Positions 33,457 to 40,475 of a DNA stretch of 40,589 nt are shown here, in pieces. The stretch is from Mycolicibacterium sp. BiH015 (lineage in GTDB: Bacteria; Actinomycetota; Actinomycetes; Mycobacteriales; Mycobacteriaceae), in contig NZ_JAQGCZ010000025.1 of the NCBI RefSeq assembly GCF_027706845.1, forward strand, positions 1-40,589. Reading direction: 5' to 3'. Both the position numbers and the translations under genes were made by a program. How positions within the stretch are numbered: position 1 is the stretch's first letter; each line of letters opens with the position of its first letter. The notes beneath the pieces were generated by a model. The model was not told the origin of the DNA, made no database searches, and was given only the letters and a program-made list of their open reading frames with translations.

Positions 33457-34668
33457 ATGACGACTCGGAACGAGCGAGCGGGAATTGACGACCGCTGGCA
33501 CAAACGAGTCAAGGCGCCGGACGGCGCGATGCGCACTGAGCGGTCTGCGGTATATGGCAAGGTGTCGCGATGGCGTGTCAGGTGGGTTGACGCCAGTGGA
33601 GCCGAGCGCACCAAGAGTTTCCAGCGTAAGCCGGATGCGCAGGCCTACCTAAATGGGCTGACCGCCGATGTGCAGCGCGGCGAGTATGTCGATCCGCGGA
33701 AGAGTGCGGAGACTTTCGGATCGGTGGCCGAGCAGTGGTTCGCCACCAAACAGCACCGCAAGCCGAAAACCGTTGCCGGATATCGCTCGTTGCTCGACAC
33801 TGTGGTGCTGCCGAAGTGGGAAAGTGTTCAGCTGAAACGGATTGACTATGAATCATATTCAACGTGGCTAGGGGCGCTGTCAGTCGACGGCGGGCAACGC
33901 GGAACCGGCCTGTCGGCAAGTCGGATCACCCAAGCTCATCAGCTGGTGGGCGCTGTCCTTAAGTACGCCCAACGGACTGGGAAGGTGGCGAAGAACGTCG
34001 CGTTCGAGATCAAGCGGGACGAAGATCTTCCCGAGCAGGGCGAGCGTGAGCGGCGCTACCTGACCCATGCCGAGCTGCTAATGCTGGCGAAGGCTGCTGA
34101 TCGGTTCGAGACGCTGACGCTCGTTCTCGGGTACTGCGGACTGAGGTTTGGCGAAGCCGTTGCGTTGCGCCGCCGGCATGTGGGGGATCGGATGCTGACG
34201 GTGCGCTCGTCCGCAACAGCCGTAACCGGTAAGGGCATCGTGGAGTCGACGACTAAGACGAAGCGAGATCGTCACGTGCCTGTGCCCGAACCGGTTTGGA
34301 AAAAGCTCAAGGCCGAGCTGCCCGCCGACCCCAACGCGCTGGTCTTTCCCAGCCGAAAGGGCGGGTTCCTTCCACTCGGCGAATACCGCTGGGCGTTCGA
34401 CAACGCGTGTGCTGATATCGGCATCGACGGGCTGGTACCGCACGGGCTGAGACACACCACGGCGTCACTGGCGATCAGTGCAGGCGCTAACGTCAAGGTC
34501 GTGCAGAGACTGCTTGGGCACGCGACCGCCGCGATGACGCTCGACCGCTACGGCCATCTTCTCAATGACGACTTGAGCGGTGTGGCGGACGCCCTGGGGA
34601 AGGCTATCGATAGCACTGCGGTATCTCTGCGGTATTCAGAGCATCTTGACGAGGCGGCAAAGGCCTGA
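33457..34668 (+). CDS. tyrosine recombinase/integrase of the left element
   Basis: 403 residues. The N-terminal arm-binding region holds SRWRVRWVDASGAERTKSF; the core-binding domain TFGSVAEQWFATKQHRKPKT follows; the catalytic domain from about 200 has the tyrosine-recombinase residues R in GLRFGEA, H-x-x-R in HGLRHT, H in LLGHAT and the nucleophile Y in LDRYGHL. It should integrate and excise the element. Leaderless start. The gene ends 20 bases before the tRNA-Leu gene, the common place for the attachment site. Confidence 0.93.
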   Translation: MTTRNERAGIDDRWHKRVKAPDGAMRTERSAVYGKVSRWRVRWVDASGAERTKSFQRKPDAQAYLNGLTADVQRGEYVDPRKSAETFGSVAEQWFATKQHRKPKTVAGYRSLLDTVVLPKWESVQLKRIDYESYSTWLGALSVDGGQRGTGLSASRITQAHQLVGAVLKYAQRTGKVAKNVAFEIKRDEDLPEQGERERRYLTHAELLMLAKAADRFETLTLVLGYCGLRFGEAVALRRRHVGDRMLTVRSSATAVTGKGIVESTTKTKRDRHVPVPEPVWKKLKAELPADPNALVFPSRKGGFLPLGEYRWAFDNACADIGIDGLVPHGLRHTTASLAISAGANVKVVQRLLGHATAAMTLDRYGHLLNDDLSGVADALGKAIDSTAVSLRYSEHLDEAAKA

Positions 34669-34688
34669 ATTACCCTCTAAACTGCAAA

Positions 34689-34762
34689 GCCCCCATAGCC
34701 CAATTGGCAGAGGCAGCGGACTTAAAATCCGCCAAGTGTCGGTTCGAGTCCGACTGGGGGCA
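34689..34762 (+). tRNA. tRNA-Leu (anticodon UAA)
   Basis: A complete cloverleaf: acceptor GCCCCCA/TGGGGGC, three-pair D stem, anticodon stem GCGGA/TCCGC with loop CTTAAAA (anticodon TAA), T arm GTCGG-TTCGAGT-CCGAC, discriminator A. CCA is not encoded. The variable region is only five bases (CAAGT), unlike the long arm expected for tRNA-Leu. It lies between two integrase genes and is the likely attachment site for at least one of them. Confidence 0.9.
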
Positions 34763-34803
34763 CCGGAAATAGCCTTATAGATAGGCTTTTGCCGCTGCAG
34801 ATG

Positions 34804-34840
34804 CTAACCGTGGCTGAGGTTAGCCCGCAGTCAGCCCGCA
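34804..34840 (+). promoter_or_regulatory. inverted and direct repeats upstream of the right integrase
   Basis: CTAACC (34804-34809) / GGTTAG (34818-34823) form an inverted repeat, and AGCCCGCA occurs twice (34822-34829 and 34833-34840, 11 bp apart). Closely spaced repeats next to an attachment site are typical of integrase arm-type binding sites or an operator for the integrase promoter. Confidence 0.4.
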
Positions 34841-34845
34841 ACGTC

Positions 34846-34857
34846 TACACTGCGATC
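34846..34857 (+). promoter_or_regulatory. leaderless -10 box of the right integrase
   Basis: TACACT (34846-34851) lies six bases before the ATG at 34858, with no ribosome site. Confidence 0.5.
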
Positions 34858-36156
34858 ATGTCGACCAGGCGTAACGCGCGCGCAGGCGTCGAGGATCGCT
34901 GGCACCGGCCAGCCCGCAACCGGGAGGCTGTCGCGTACCCCTCCGACGCCGGACTCGGTGACGCGGTGTGGTGCATCGATCCCAAGCACGGGGGAGTTGG
35001 CACGCTTGTCTGCACCGGTCGCCACGGCCAGGGCCAGCGGTGGCAGGCCCGTTGGGTTGGAGACGGTGTGGAGCGGTCCAAGAGCTTCGCCAGGAAGGCC
35101 GACGCGGAACGGCACCTGCGCCGCGTGGTGGCCGATCTGGAGACCGGCGCCTACGCCGATCCACGGCGGTCGGCGGTCACGTTCGGCACCGTGGCCGAGG
35201 CGTGGATCGCCGCTAAGGGTGCCAACCGGGAGCCGAAGACGGTTTCGAGCTACCGGGGCCTGCTCGACGTCGTGATCCTGCCCAAGTGGCGAGTCGAGCG
35301 CCTGTGCGACATCACCCACCAGGGTCTGCAGGAGTGGGTTACCTGGTTGGCCACCAACCCGGCAGCACGTCAGCAGCCCAAGCGGGCCAAGGATAAGAAC
35401 GGTGACGATCAGATCATGCAGACCGGCCTATCGGCAGCGCGGGTAATTCATGCTTACCAGGTCGTGCGCCAGGTGCTGGCCTATGCGGTGCGTTCCAAGT
35501 ACTTGGCCGTGAACGTCGCCGACAACATCGAGCTACCCCGTAAGCCGCAGAGCAAGGACTTGGTACTGACCCACACCCAAGTGCGTCAGCTTGCCGACGA
35601 GAGCGGCGACGTTGGTGCGATGGTCCGGTTCCTCGCATACACCGGCCTGCGGTTCGGCGAGTGCATCGCGCTGCGCGTGGGCGATGTCGACACTATGCGT
35701 CGCCGAATCATGGTGTCCAAGTCGATTACTCACGCTCAACGCTATGGTCACATGGAAGGCGGGACCAAAACGCATCAGCGGCGAGCGGTGCCCATTTTGA
35801 CGACCGCGCTCAACACCGAGCTGGCCACGCTGGTCGCGGACCGTGACCCGTCCGAGTACCTGTTTCCCGGTGCTGACGGGGCTGCTATGACGTTGGGCCG
35901 GTTCCGCTGGCAATTCGACAAGGCCGCGGCCAAGCTGGGCCTGACGGGCGTCACCCCGCACACTCTGCGTCACTCTGCTGGGTCGCTGGCGCTGGCGGCG
36001 GGTGCGTCTGTAGTGACCGTCCAGAAGCTATTGGGACACCGAAACGCGACGACGACGATGAACATTTACTCACACATGCTGCCAGACGACTTCGACAACC
36101 TAGCGGCTGCAATGGATTCCGCCATAGTCAACGGTCAGAAAGCGTCAAGGATCTAG
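34858..36156 (+). CDS. tyrosine recombinase/integrase of the right element
   Basis: 432 residues. N-terminal arm-binding region with GQRWQARWVGDGVERSKSF, core-binding domain TFGTVAEAWIAAKGANREPKT, and catalytic domain with R in GLRFGECIAL, HTLRHS, GHRN and nucleophile Y in MNIYSHML. It is related to the left integrase but is longer, with an insertion near the N-terminus (DPKHGGVGTLVCTGRHG). It starts 96 bases after the tRNA 3' end, the usual position for an element inserted at a tRNA 3' end. Leaderless start. Confidence 0.93.
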   Translation: MSTRRNARAGVEDRWHRPARNREAVAYPSDAGLGDAVWCIDPKHGGVGTLVCTGRHGQGQRWQARWVGDGVERSKSFARKADAERHLRRVVADLETGAYADPRRSAVTFGTVAEAWIAAKGANREPKTVSSYRGLLDVVILPKWRVERLCDITHQGLQEWVTWLATNPAARQQPKRAKDKNGDDQIMQTGLSAARVIHAYQVVRQVLAYAVRSKYLAVNVADNIELPRKPQSKDLVLTHTQVRQLADESGDVGAMVRFLAYTGLRFGECIALRVGDVDTMRRRIMVSKSITHAQRYGHMEGGTKTHQRRAVPILTTALNTELATLVADRDPSEYLFPGADGAAMTLGRFRWQFDKAAAKLGLTGVTPHTLRHSAGSLALAAGASVVTVQKLLGHRNATTTMNIYSHMLPDDFDNLAAAMDSAIVNGQKASRI

Positions 36157-36185
36157 TCCGGTTTCTGTAACTCGCGGCCGTAACA

Positions 36186-36264
36186 CTGTGCAGCACAGCT
36201 AGATTCACCTACATCGACTGGTGCAAACGCACAACTGGCCGTATACTGGTCTCTGCACGTGCAC
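36186..36264 (+). promoter_or_regulatory. promoter with three GTGC/GCAC dyads ahead of the excisionase operon
   Basis: CTGTGC-A-GCACAG (36186-36198), GTGC-AAAC-GCAC (36221-36232) and TGCACGTGCA (36254-36263) are perfect inverted repeats with centres 32-35 bp apart, about three helical turns. A -10-like TATACT (36242-36247) lies between the last two. They look like binding sites for one dimeric regulator controlling the operon; no repressor gene was seen nearby. Confidence 0.45.
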
Positions 36265-36353
36265 GGGCCGTATGCCCGGAGCGACCACCCACAGGAAGGC
36301 GCGCCACAGGCGCGCAGGTTCTCCGTCCGCATACGTATAGAAAGGCTCGTTCC

Positions 36354-36590
36354 GTGACCAAATACCACACCTGCACTGTGTGCAGTACCCAGGACGCACC
36401 ACCACGCATGACCACCGCCGAGGCCGCAACATACCTTGCGGTCGCCGAAAGCACGCTACGCACATGGCGGCACACCGATGTCGGCCCGACCAGCTTCACT
36501 CTGGGAACCAAGGTGCTGTACGACCGCACCGACCTGGATCACTGGCTCGCTGACCAGAAGGCCAAGTCTGTGCGTGGAGGCGGAGAGTAA
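36354..36590 (+). CDS. excisionase/helix-turn-helix protein of the right element
   Basis: 78 residues. A short N-terminal segment with two cysteines (CTVCST) precedes an excisionase winged helix: MTTAEAATYLAVAESTLRTWRHTDVGP, then SFTLGTKVLYDRTDLDHWL. It resembles the protein at 33057. GTG start with AAAGG upstream. Its stop overlaps the next start (TAATG), heading a four-gene coupled operon. Confidence 0.88.
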   Translation: MTKYHTCTVCSTQDAPPRMTTAEAATYLAVAESTLRTWRHTDVGPTSFTLGTKVLYDRTDLDHWLADQKAKSVRGGGE

Positions 36591-37138
36591 TGACGACGAC
36601 TGGGCTCGATCACCACGCTTCTGCGGTGCAGGAGATTCTTCGGAGAACTGCTCATCACGAGGCCGGTCACGCGGTAGCGGTCGTGCTGCGAGGCGGACGT
36701 CTCGACAAATTGTTCGTCGTCAATCCCCAATTCTGCGATCAGGGGGCTCCTCGTACCGGGATCACCCGCCACCGAACCCCCTACGAACATCAGCCATTCG
36801 TAACGTTCGCCGGACCGTGGGCTGAGGCGAAGTGGATGATCGAGCACGACGCTGATGTCGACGACATCGATGAAGCTCTCGACTACGCCTGGGAATGGGA
36901 CATGGCGGACGGGGATCCCGAATGTGATGCGGCGCTGTATATTCGCCGATTCGTTGAGCTCTCCGAGCGCACCGGCTTTTCCGCGGAGAGTCGGCTGTGG
37001 GAGATCGCATGGGAGGAGGAGCTGGAGGGCCTTTGGTCTGTCATATGCGAAGTCGGCACCAGCATGCTCAGTGGTCCCGTGACTCACGCCGGGGTCGAAG
37101 AACTGATCAGACGCCGGGCGATAGCGGCGGCAGAATGA
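36590..37138 (+). CDS. stand-alone M41 (FtsH-like) metalloprotease domain protein
   Basis: 182 residues with no AAA+ domain and no membrane helix. The zinc motif H23-E-A-G-H27 sits in RRTAHHEAGHAVAVVLRGG, as in the FtsH peptidase domain (HEAGHA). A later segment FAGPWAEAKWMIEHDADVDDIDEAL matches the position of FtsH's GGRxAE and third-ligand acidic region. It should be a soluble zinc-dependent protease or a zinc-binding relative. It is carried inside a mobile-element operon between the excisionase and the polymerase-like gene. The target is unknown: possible roles are processing the polymerase-like partner or cleaving a host regulator. ATG overlaps the upstream stop. Confidence 0.8.
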   Translation: MTTTGLDHHASAVQEILRRTAHHEAGHAVAVVLRGGRLDKLFVVNPQFCDQGAPRTGITRHRTPYEHQPFVTFAGPWAEAKWMIEHDADVDDIDEALDYAWEWDMADGDPECDAALYIRRFVELSERTGFSAESRLWEIAWEEELEGLWSVICEVGTSMLSGPVTHAGVEELIRRRAIAAAE

Positions 37139-37269
37139 GGACGGCACCGCTGTATCGACGCTCATGGTTGGATGCGCCAGACGGCGAGACGCGTTATCGA
37201 CGGCACTGCCGGGCCGCGCACGACGGCAATGGCGCTCGCTCCAACCACCTCGTCAGGACTGCCCCGTGA
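37135..37269 (+). CDS. 44-residue protein between protease and polymerase-like genes
   Basis: Starts with ATG overlapping the protease stop (ATGA) and ends with TGA overlapping the next start (GTGA), so it is wedged into the coupled operon. The sequence is Arg-rich and basic (MRTAPLYRRSW, then DGETRYRRHCRAAHDG). No family recognised; a small regulator or nucleic-acid-binding protein is possible. The double overlap is the main evidence that it is translated. Confidence 0.6.
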   Translation: MRTAPLYRRSWLDAPDGETRYRRHCRAAHDGNGARSNHLVRTAP

Positions 37270-38768
37270 GTTGCTCTCTGCTGGAACTCATTCGCCCGTT
37301 CCAAGGCCGCCACAACCCTCTCAGGGGCGGCTGGAGCGTCGATCAGCTCGAGGCCGTCGCCGAGGCGCTCGGACAGCCCGACCTGGCCACCGCCATGGTT
37401 GCCTGCTCCTTGGTGGCCGAGGAGCGCACCGTAGGCATGCCGCTGCGGTACTCCCGCTCGCAGAAAACCTACGGGAATTCTGATCGGTACGAGGGCGATC
37501 GGCTGATGACCTACCGCAGGGTCGTCCCTGCCGTGGACTGGCTGATCAACAACGGCTACGCCGATGGTCATAAGGGGATGTGGCACTTCGGCAAGCAGTC
37601 CATCGTCGAGGCGACCGACAAGCTGATGAATCTCGTCGGCGACCTGGTCGAGATCGACAACCGCCAGGGCGCAATGCTGCGCGACGAGATCATTCTGCGT
37701 GACAAGGACGGCAACGAACTCGGCTTCTGCAACACCGACGAGATCCGGCTGATGCGTCAGCAGATGAAGACCATCAACGCTCATCTGGCCAGTCAGCGGT
37801 ACCTCTTCCACGGCGCAGAAATCCATATCCCGCCTGCCGTTCGCATCTTCAATCGGAACTTCCGTCGCGGTGGCCGCCTCTACCACAAAGGAAGCTCCTA
37901 CCAGCAGATGCCAAAGGCGAAACGAGCCCAGATCAAGATGCTTCTCGAAGACGGCACCGTGGCTCCGATGGTGGAGCTGGACTTCGAAAGCCTGCACATG
38001 GCTCTGCTGTACCAGGCAGCAGGCAAGCGCCGTCCCGACGGAGACCTGTATGCCATCGAGGGCTTCACTCGCAAGCTGACCAAGCTCGCCACCCTCGTCG
38101 CCATCAACGCCGACGGATCTGAGGTCGGTGCAATCACCGGCATCCTCGCCGAGGACGATGACCTCTGCCTGGAGAACAGCATCGACCCCCGAAACAAGGC
38201 GGCGATGCGCCACGCCGTTGAGAAGCTGATCACGGCGACCCGTCGGAAGCACTACCGGATCGCCGACTACTTCGGCACCGGAGCCGGGGCAGAGCTGATG
38301 CGTGCCGACAGCGACATGGCCGTCCAAATCATGCTGCTGATGACCGAGAAGACCGGCCGTTGCCCTCTCGTGCTGCACGACAGCTTCCTGGTCCCGGTGC
38401 AGGATGCGGACCTTCTCGGACAAGTCATGGCTGCTTGCCTCGTTCAGTCCCATCAGGGCAAGCCATCTCCCTTCCCTATCCGCTTGGGGAAACAAGGTAT
38501 TGACCAGCAAGAACGTGGAGCCACTCAGCCTTGTGACGCCACAGGTAATAGCGCTCGTCCAACAGCACGCGTACTCAGTACACAGAGGTGTGCCCTGGCC
38601 GACAGAACATGGGGGCAACGCTGCGGAGAAGCTGCCATACGCATCCCACACGGGAACCAAGGTCTCGGCTTTCGCTGGAGAATAGCTGCGTCAAACAGGG
38701 AAACAGCACGTCTACGCATAAGGGGTGGAGCCATACACCTTGGGTCAACCGGCGACGTCATCTTCTAG
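37266..38768 (+). CDS. single-subunit (family A/T7-type) polymerase-like protein, frameshifted near 3' end
   Basis: About 400 well-formed residues from the GTG at 37266. Three motifs occur in the order seen in family A DNA and T7-type RNA polymerases. Motif A: PMVELDFESLHMALLYQ, with D239 followed by GDLYAI. Motif B: FTRKLTKLATLVAINADGS (R269, K273), comparable to the TR..TK helix of T7 RNA polymerase. Motif C: LVLHDSFLVP (H371-D372), like HDSF in T7 RNA polymerase. N-terminal of these lies GGRLYHKGSSYQQMPKAKRA. The overall protein is much shorter than a normal polymerase. After about 38490 the frame becomes A/T-rich at third codon positions; a +1 shift at GGGGAAA restores GC-rich coding to TAG 38685 (KVLTSKNVEPLSLVTPQVIA...). 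So the likely intact end is 38685 with one inserted base. Translationally coupled to the 44-residue protein. Confidence 0.65.
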   Translation: MSCSLLELIRPFQGRHNPLRGGWSVDQLEAVAEALGQPDLATAMVACSLVAEERTVGMPLRYSRSQKTYGNSDRYEGDRLMTYRRVVPAVDWLINNGYADGHKGMWHFGKQSIVEATDKLMNLVGDLVEIDNRQGAMLRDEIILRDKDGNELGFCNTDEIRLMRQQMKTINAHLASQRYLFHGAEIHIPPAVRIFNRNFRRGGRLYHKGSSYQQMPKAKRAQIKMLLEDGTVAPMVELDFESLHMALLYQAAGKRRPDGDLYAIEGFTRKLTKLATLVAINADGSEVGAITGILAEDDDLCLENSIDPRNKAAMRHAVEKLITATRRKHYRIADYFGTGAGAELMRADSDMAVQIMLLMTEKTGRCPLVLHDSFLVPVQDADLLGQVMAACLVQSHQGKPSPFPIRLGKQGIDQQERGATQPCDATGNSARPTARVLSTQRCALADRTWGQRCGEAAIRIPHGNQGLGFRWRIAASNRETARLRIRGGAIHLGSTGDVIF

Positions 38769-39151
38769 TTCTGCGAGACGTACACCCAGACGGTCGCTGC
38801 CGGGCAGTTCGGGGGTCGACCTGCCGGTGACAGACATTTCCCAATGCTGATCAGACCAGAATGTCCTGGTTCCGGTGCACTGACAATGGCAGAACTAGTA
38901 CTTGCACGCCAAGTAGCGGCGGATGCAAAACACCTCCGATTGGGCTCGGGACCAGTCCTTTGTCGCGATGCTTAAGAACTTGCATCGGGATCAGTCCGCG
39001 GCGCGATCTGCTATTTCAGCTGTCCGGGACGACGGCTCCGGTCGGTGCGTCTGTGGGCGGCGAGGTCCAGACCACGGAGTTGGTCGACACCTTGCGATGA
39101 GCGGTTGTCAACAAATGACCGAGGTGAAATCCCAGTAATTGCAGTTGTGGC
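38769..39151. other. interval without a well-supported gene
   Basis: A 71-codon plus-strand frame (38923-39138, beginning MQNTSDWARDQSFVAML with CVCGRRG) is possible but has no ribosome site or -10 box and moderate codon bias. No duplicate of the tRNA 3' end was found here, so the element end is not located. Confidence 0.35.
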
Positions 39152-39760
39152 TCAGCTTGTAAGGCCCCAGTAACCAAGCGCCATGCCGACGAGGGATATC
39201 CACAGGCCAAGCATCGCGACTCGGACATCGAGCACCTGCACGCGATTCTCTTTGTGCTGTTCCTCGTCGAGGTGTCGCAGGACTCTCCGGAAGGTCTCCT
39301 CGGATTTCTCGTCAGCGTACTCACGGGCCTCGTCGACAGACTTTTCGACCGCTCGTAGCTTCCGATCCGTGTTTTGCGCGCGCGGAGTGATGATGGTGCG
39401 GATGTAATCAGCCAATAAATCCACCTGCGCCTGTGTGGTCCTGCCCGCGAGGTCAGGAAGGGGCGAGAGACCATAGGCGTCTGCTTCGAACCTGGCATTT
39501 ACATTGAGGTTCGTGCTGACCTTGTGGAGTCGCGGTCGCGGTATGCCGAATGCCACGCGTCGCAGAAAGGTCCGGATCTGGTTCGGCACTGGAGCGTTCG
39601 GGTTCGAAGCCCGAAGAAACGCCACTAGTAAGCCAATCAACGTCATCGACGACCCGACCAGCTCGCCGCAAGCCGAAGCGAATGACAACGAGGTCAGATC
39701 TGCAAGCACAACTAGCGCCACCGGCACCAGTAGGACAGCGAGCACCAGCAGCCTGTTCAT
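39152..39760 (-). CDS. membrane protein of unknown function
   Basis: About 202 residues. Two N-terminal membrane helices (LLVLAVLLVPVALVVLADL and LVGSSMTLIGLLVAFL), a cytosolic or external middle domain ending in a charged helix likely to form a coiled coil (KLRAVEKSVDEAREYADEKS), and a C-terminal helix (LDVRVAMLGLWISLVGMALGYW). The ATG at 39760 is preferred over the in-frame start at 39790. No family recognised. It lies beside the right element's operon and may be cargo. Confidence 0.65.
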   Translation of the reverse strand: MNRLLVLAVLLVPVALVVLADLTSLSFASACGELVGSSMTLIGLLVAFLRASNPNAPVPNQIRTFLRRVAFGIPRPRLHKVSTNLNVNARFEADAYGLSPLPDLAGRTTQAQVDLLADYIRTIITPRAQNTDRKLRAVEKSVDEAREYADEKSEETFRRVLRHLDEEQHKENRVQVLDVRVAMLGLWISLVGMALGYWGLTS

Positions 39761-39834
39761 TGCGGTCGCATCTACACCTTGTCCCCTCACGCGGGCGACC
39801 GTAGCGCGAGGAACCGCGCTCTCTGAAACAGTAG

Positions 39835-39987
39835 GTGGCGGAAAACAACAACTTCGACCCGGTCTGCGCCTATTCTCGCCGCAACGAGCGTGAGAAGTAT
39901 GTGCGGGCCAGTCCCCGGCGCGACCTGCTGTCGGAATATTCAGAAGCTTTGTTCAACCGCGGAGTTCGTAAAGGTCGGAATGCTTAG
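39835..39987 (+). CDS. small basic ORF of unknown function
   Basis: 50 codons from a GTG immediately after an in-frame stop: FDPVCAYSRRNEREKYVRAS then PRRDLLSEYSEALFNRG. The composition is strongly protein-like, with an amphipathic C-terminal helix. No clear ribosome site. It could be a short gene or the remaining part of a larger one. Confidence 0.4.
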   Translation: MAENNNFDPVCAYSRRNEREKYVRASPRRDLLSEYSEALFNRGVRKGRNA

Positions 39988-40163
39988 TCGCTTTGGGGTA
40001 TGTCCTAAGCAGCTAGTACGAGGTCGGACACCAACCTGAAACAAGGTTGGCGTTCAAAAGCTGTAGACGGCATTTAGGCAACAGCAACTTTCACCAAATA
40101 TTTGCATCTATTTATTCCGCGACCTTAGGAACAGGAAGTCGTTTGGAGATGCATCTGGGGCGT

Positions 40164-40175
40164 TACAATTACTAA
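40164..40175 (+). promoter_or_regulatory. leaderless -10 box of the small acidic gene
   Basis: TACAAT (40164-40169) lies six bases before the ATG at 40176, with TTGGAG upstream as a possible -35. Confidence 0.5.
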
Positions 40176-40406
40176 ATGCTAACTGCGGGTAATCACCTCG
40201 ACGATTGCAACCTCAGCGACCAGTGCGATGACGTGCTCTACAAAATGTCCGGCCGCTTCTATACCTACGACGAGCTGGTCGACGCATTGAACGCTGAAGC
40301 GGCGACGCTGCCGCCAGATACCTGGCGCGACGGCGTCTGGAATGTCATTGATTACATCATCGAAGCGGGCCAGGTTGGCATCATCGAGACGGTATTCTCC
40401 GAATAA
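40176..40406 (+). CDS. small acidic hypothetical protein
   Basis: 76 residues, acidic, with Cys in DDCNLSDQCDD and a helical core YTYDELVDALNAEAATLPP...VWNVIDYIIEAGQVGIIE. Leaderless promoter and good coding bias support it. No family recognised. Acidic small proteins in mobile elements are sometimes DNA mimics or toxin-system parts, but there is no specific evidence here. Confidence 0.6.
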   Translation: MLTAGNHLDDCNLSDQCDDVLYKMSGRFYTYDELVDALNAEAATLPPDTWRDGVWNVIDYIIEAGQVGIIETVFSE

Positions 40407-40418
40407 CATGACACCGAT

Positions 40419-40436
40419 GCCGAACGGGCTTTTTTT
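40419..40436 (+). terminator. weak terminator after the small acidic gene
   Basis: GCC/GGC around GAACG form only a short stem, but it is followed by TTTTTTT, the longest T-run nearby, 13 bases after the preceding stop codon. Confidence 0.3.
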
Positions 40437-40475
40437 CAATGACTGCGAAGTGACGTAATACCACCTGGTCGGACG

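Noticed and set aside
33259..33501. 80-codon frame between excisionase and integrase genes
   Set aside because: Overlaps the integrase start and its leaderless promoter; no coding bias.
38861..39138. Two overlapping frames after the polymerase-like gene
   Set aside because: They lie in different frames over the same bases, without ribosome site or promoter; at most one could be real, and neither is supported.
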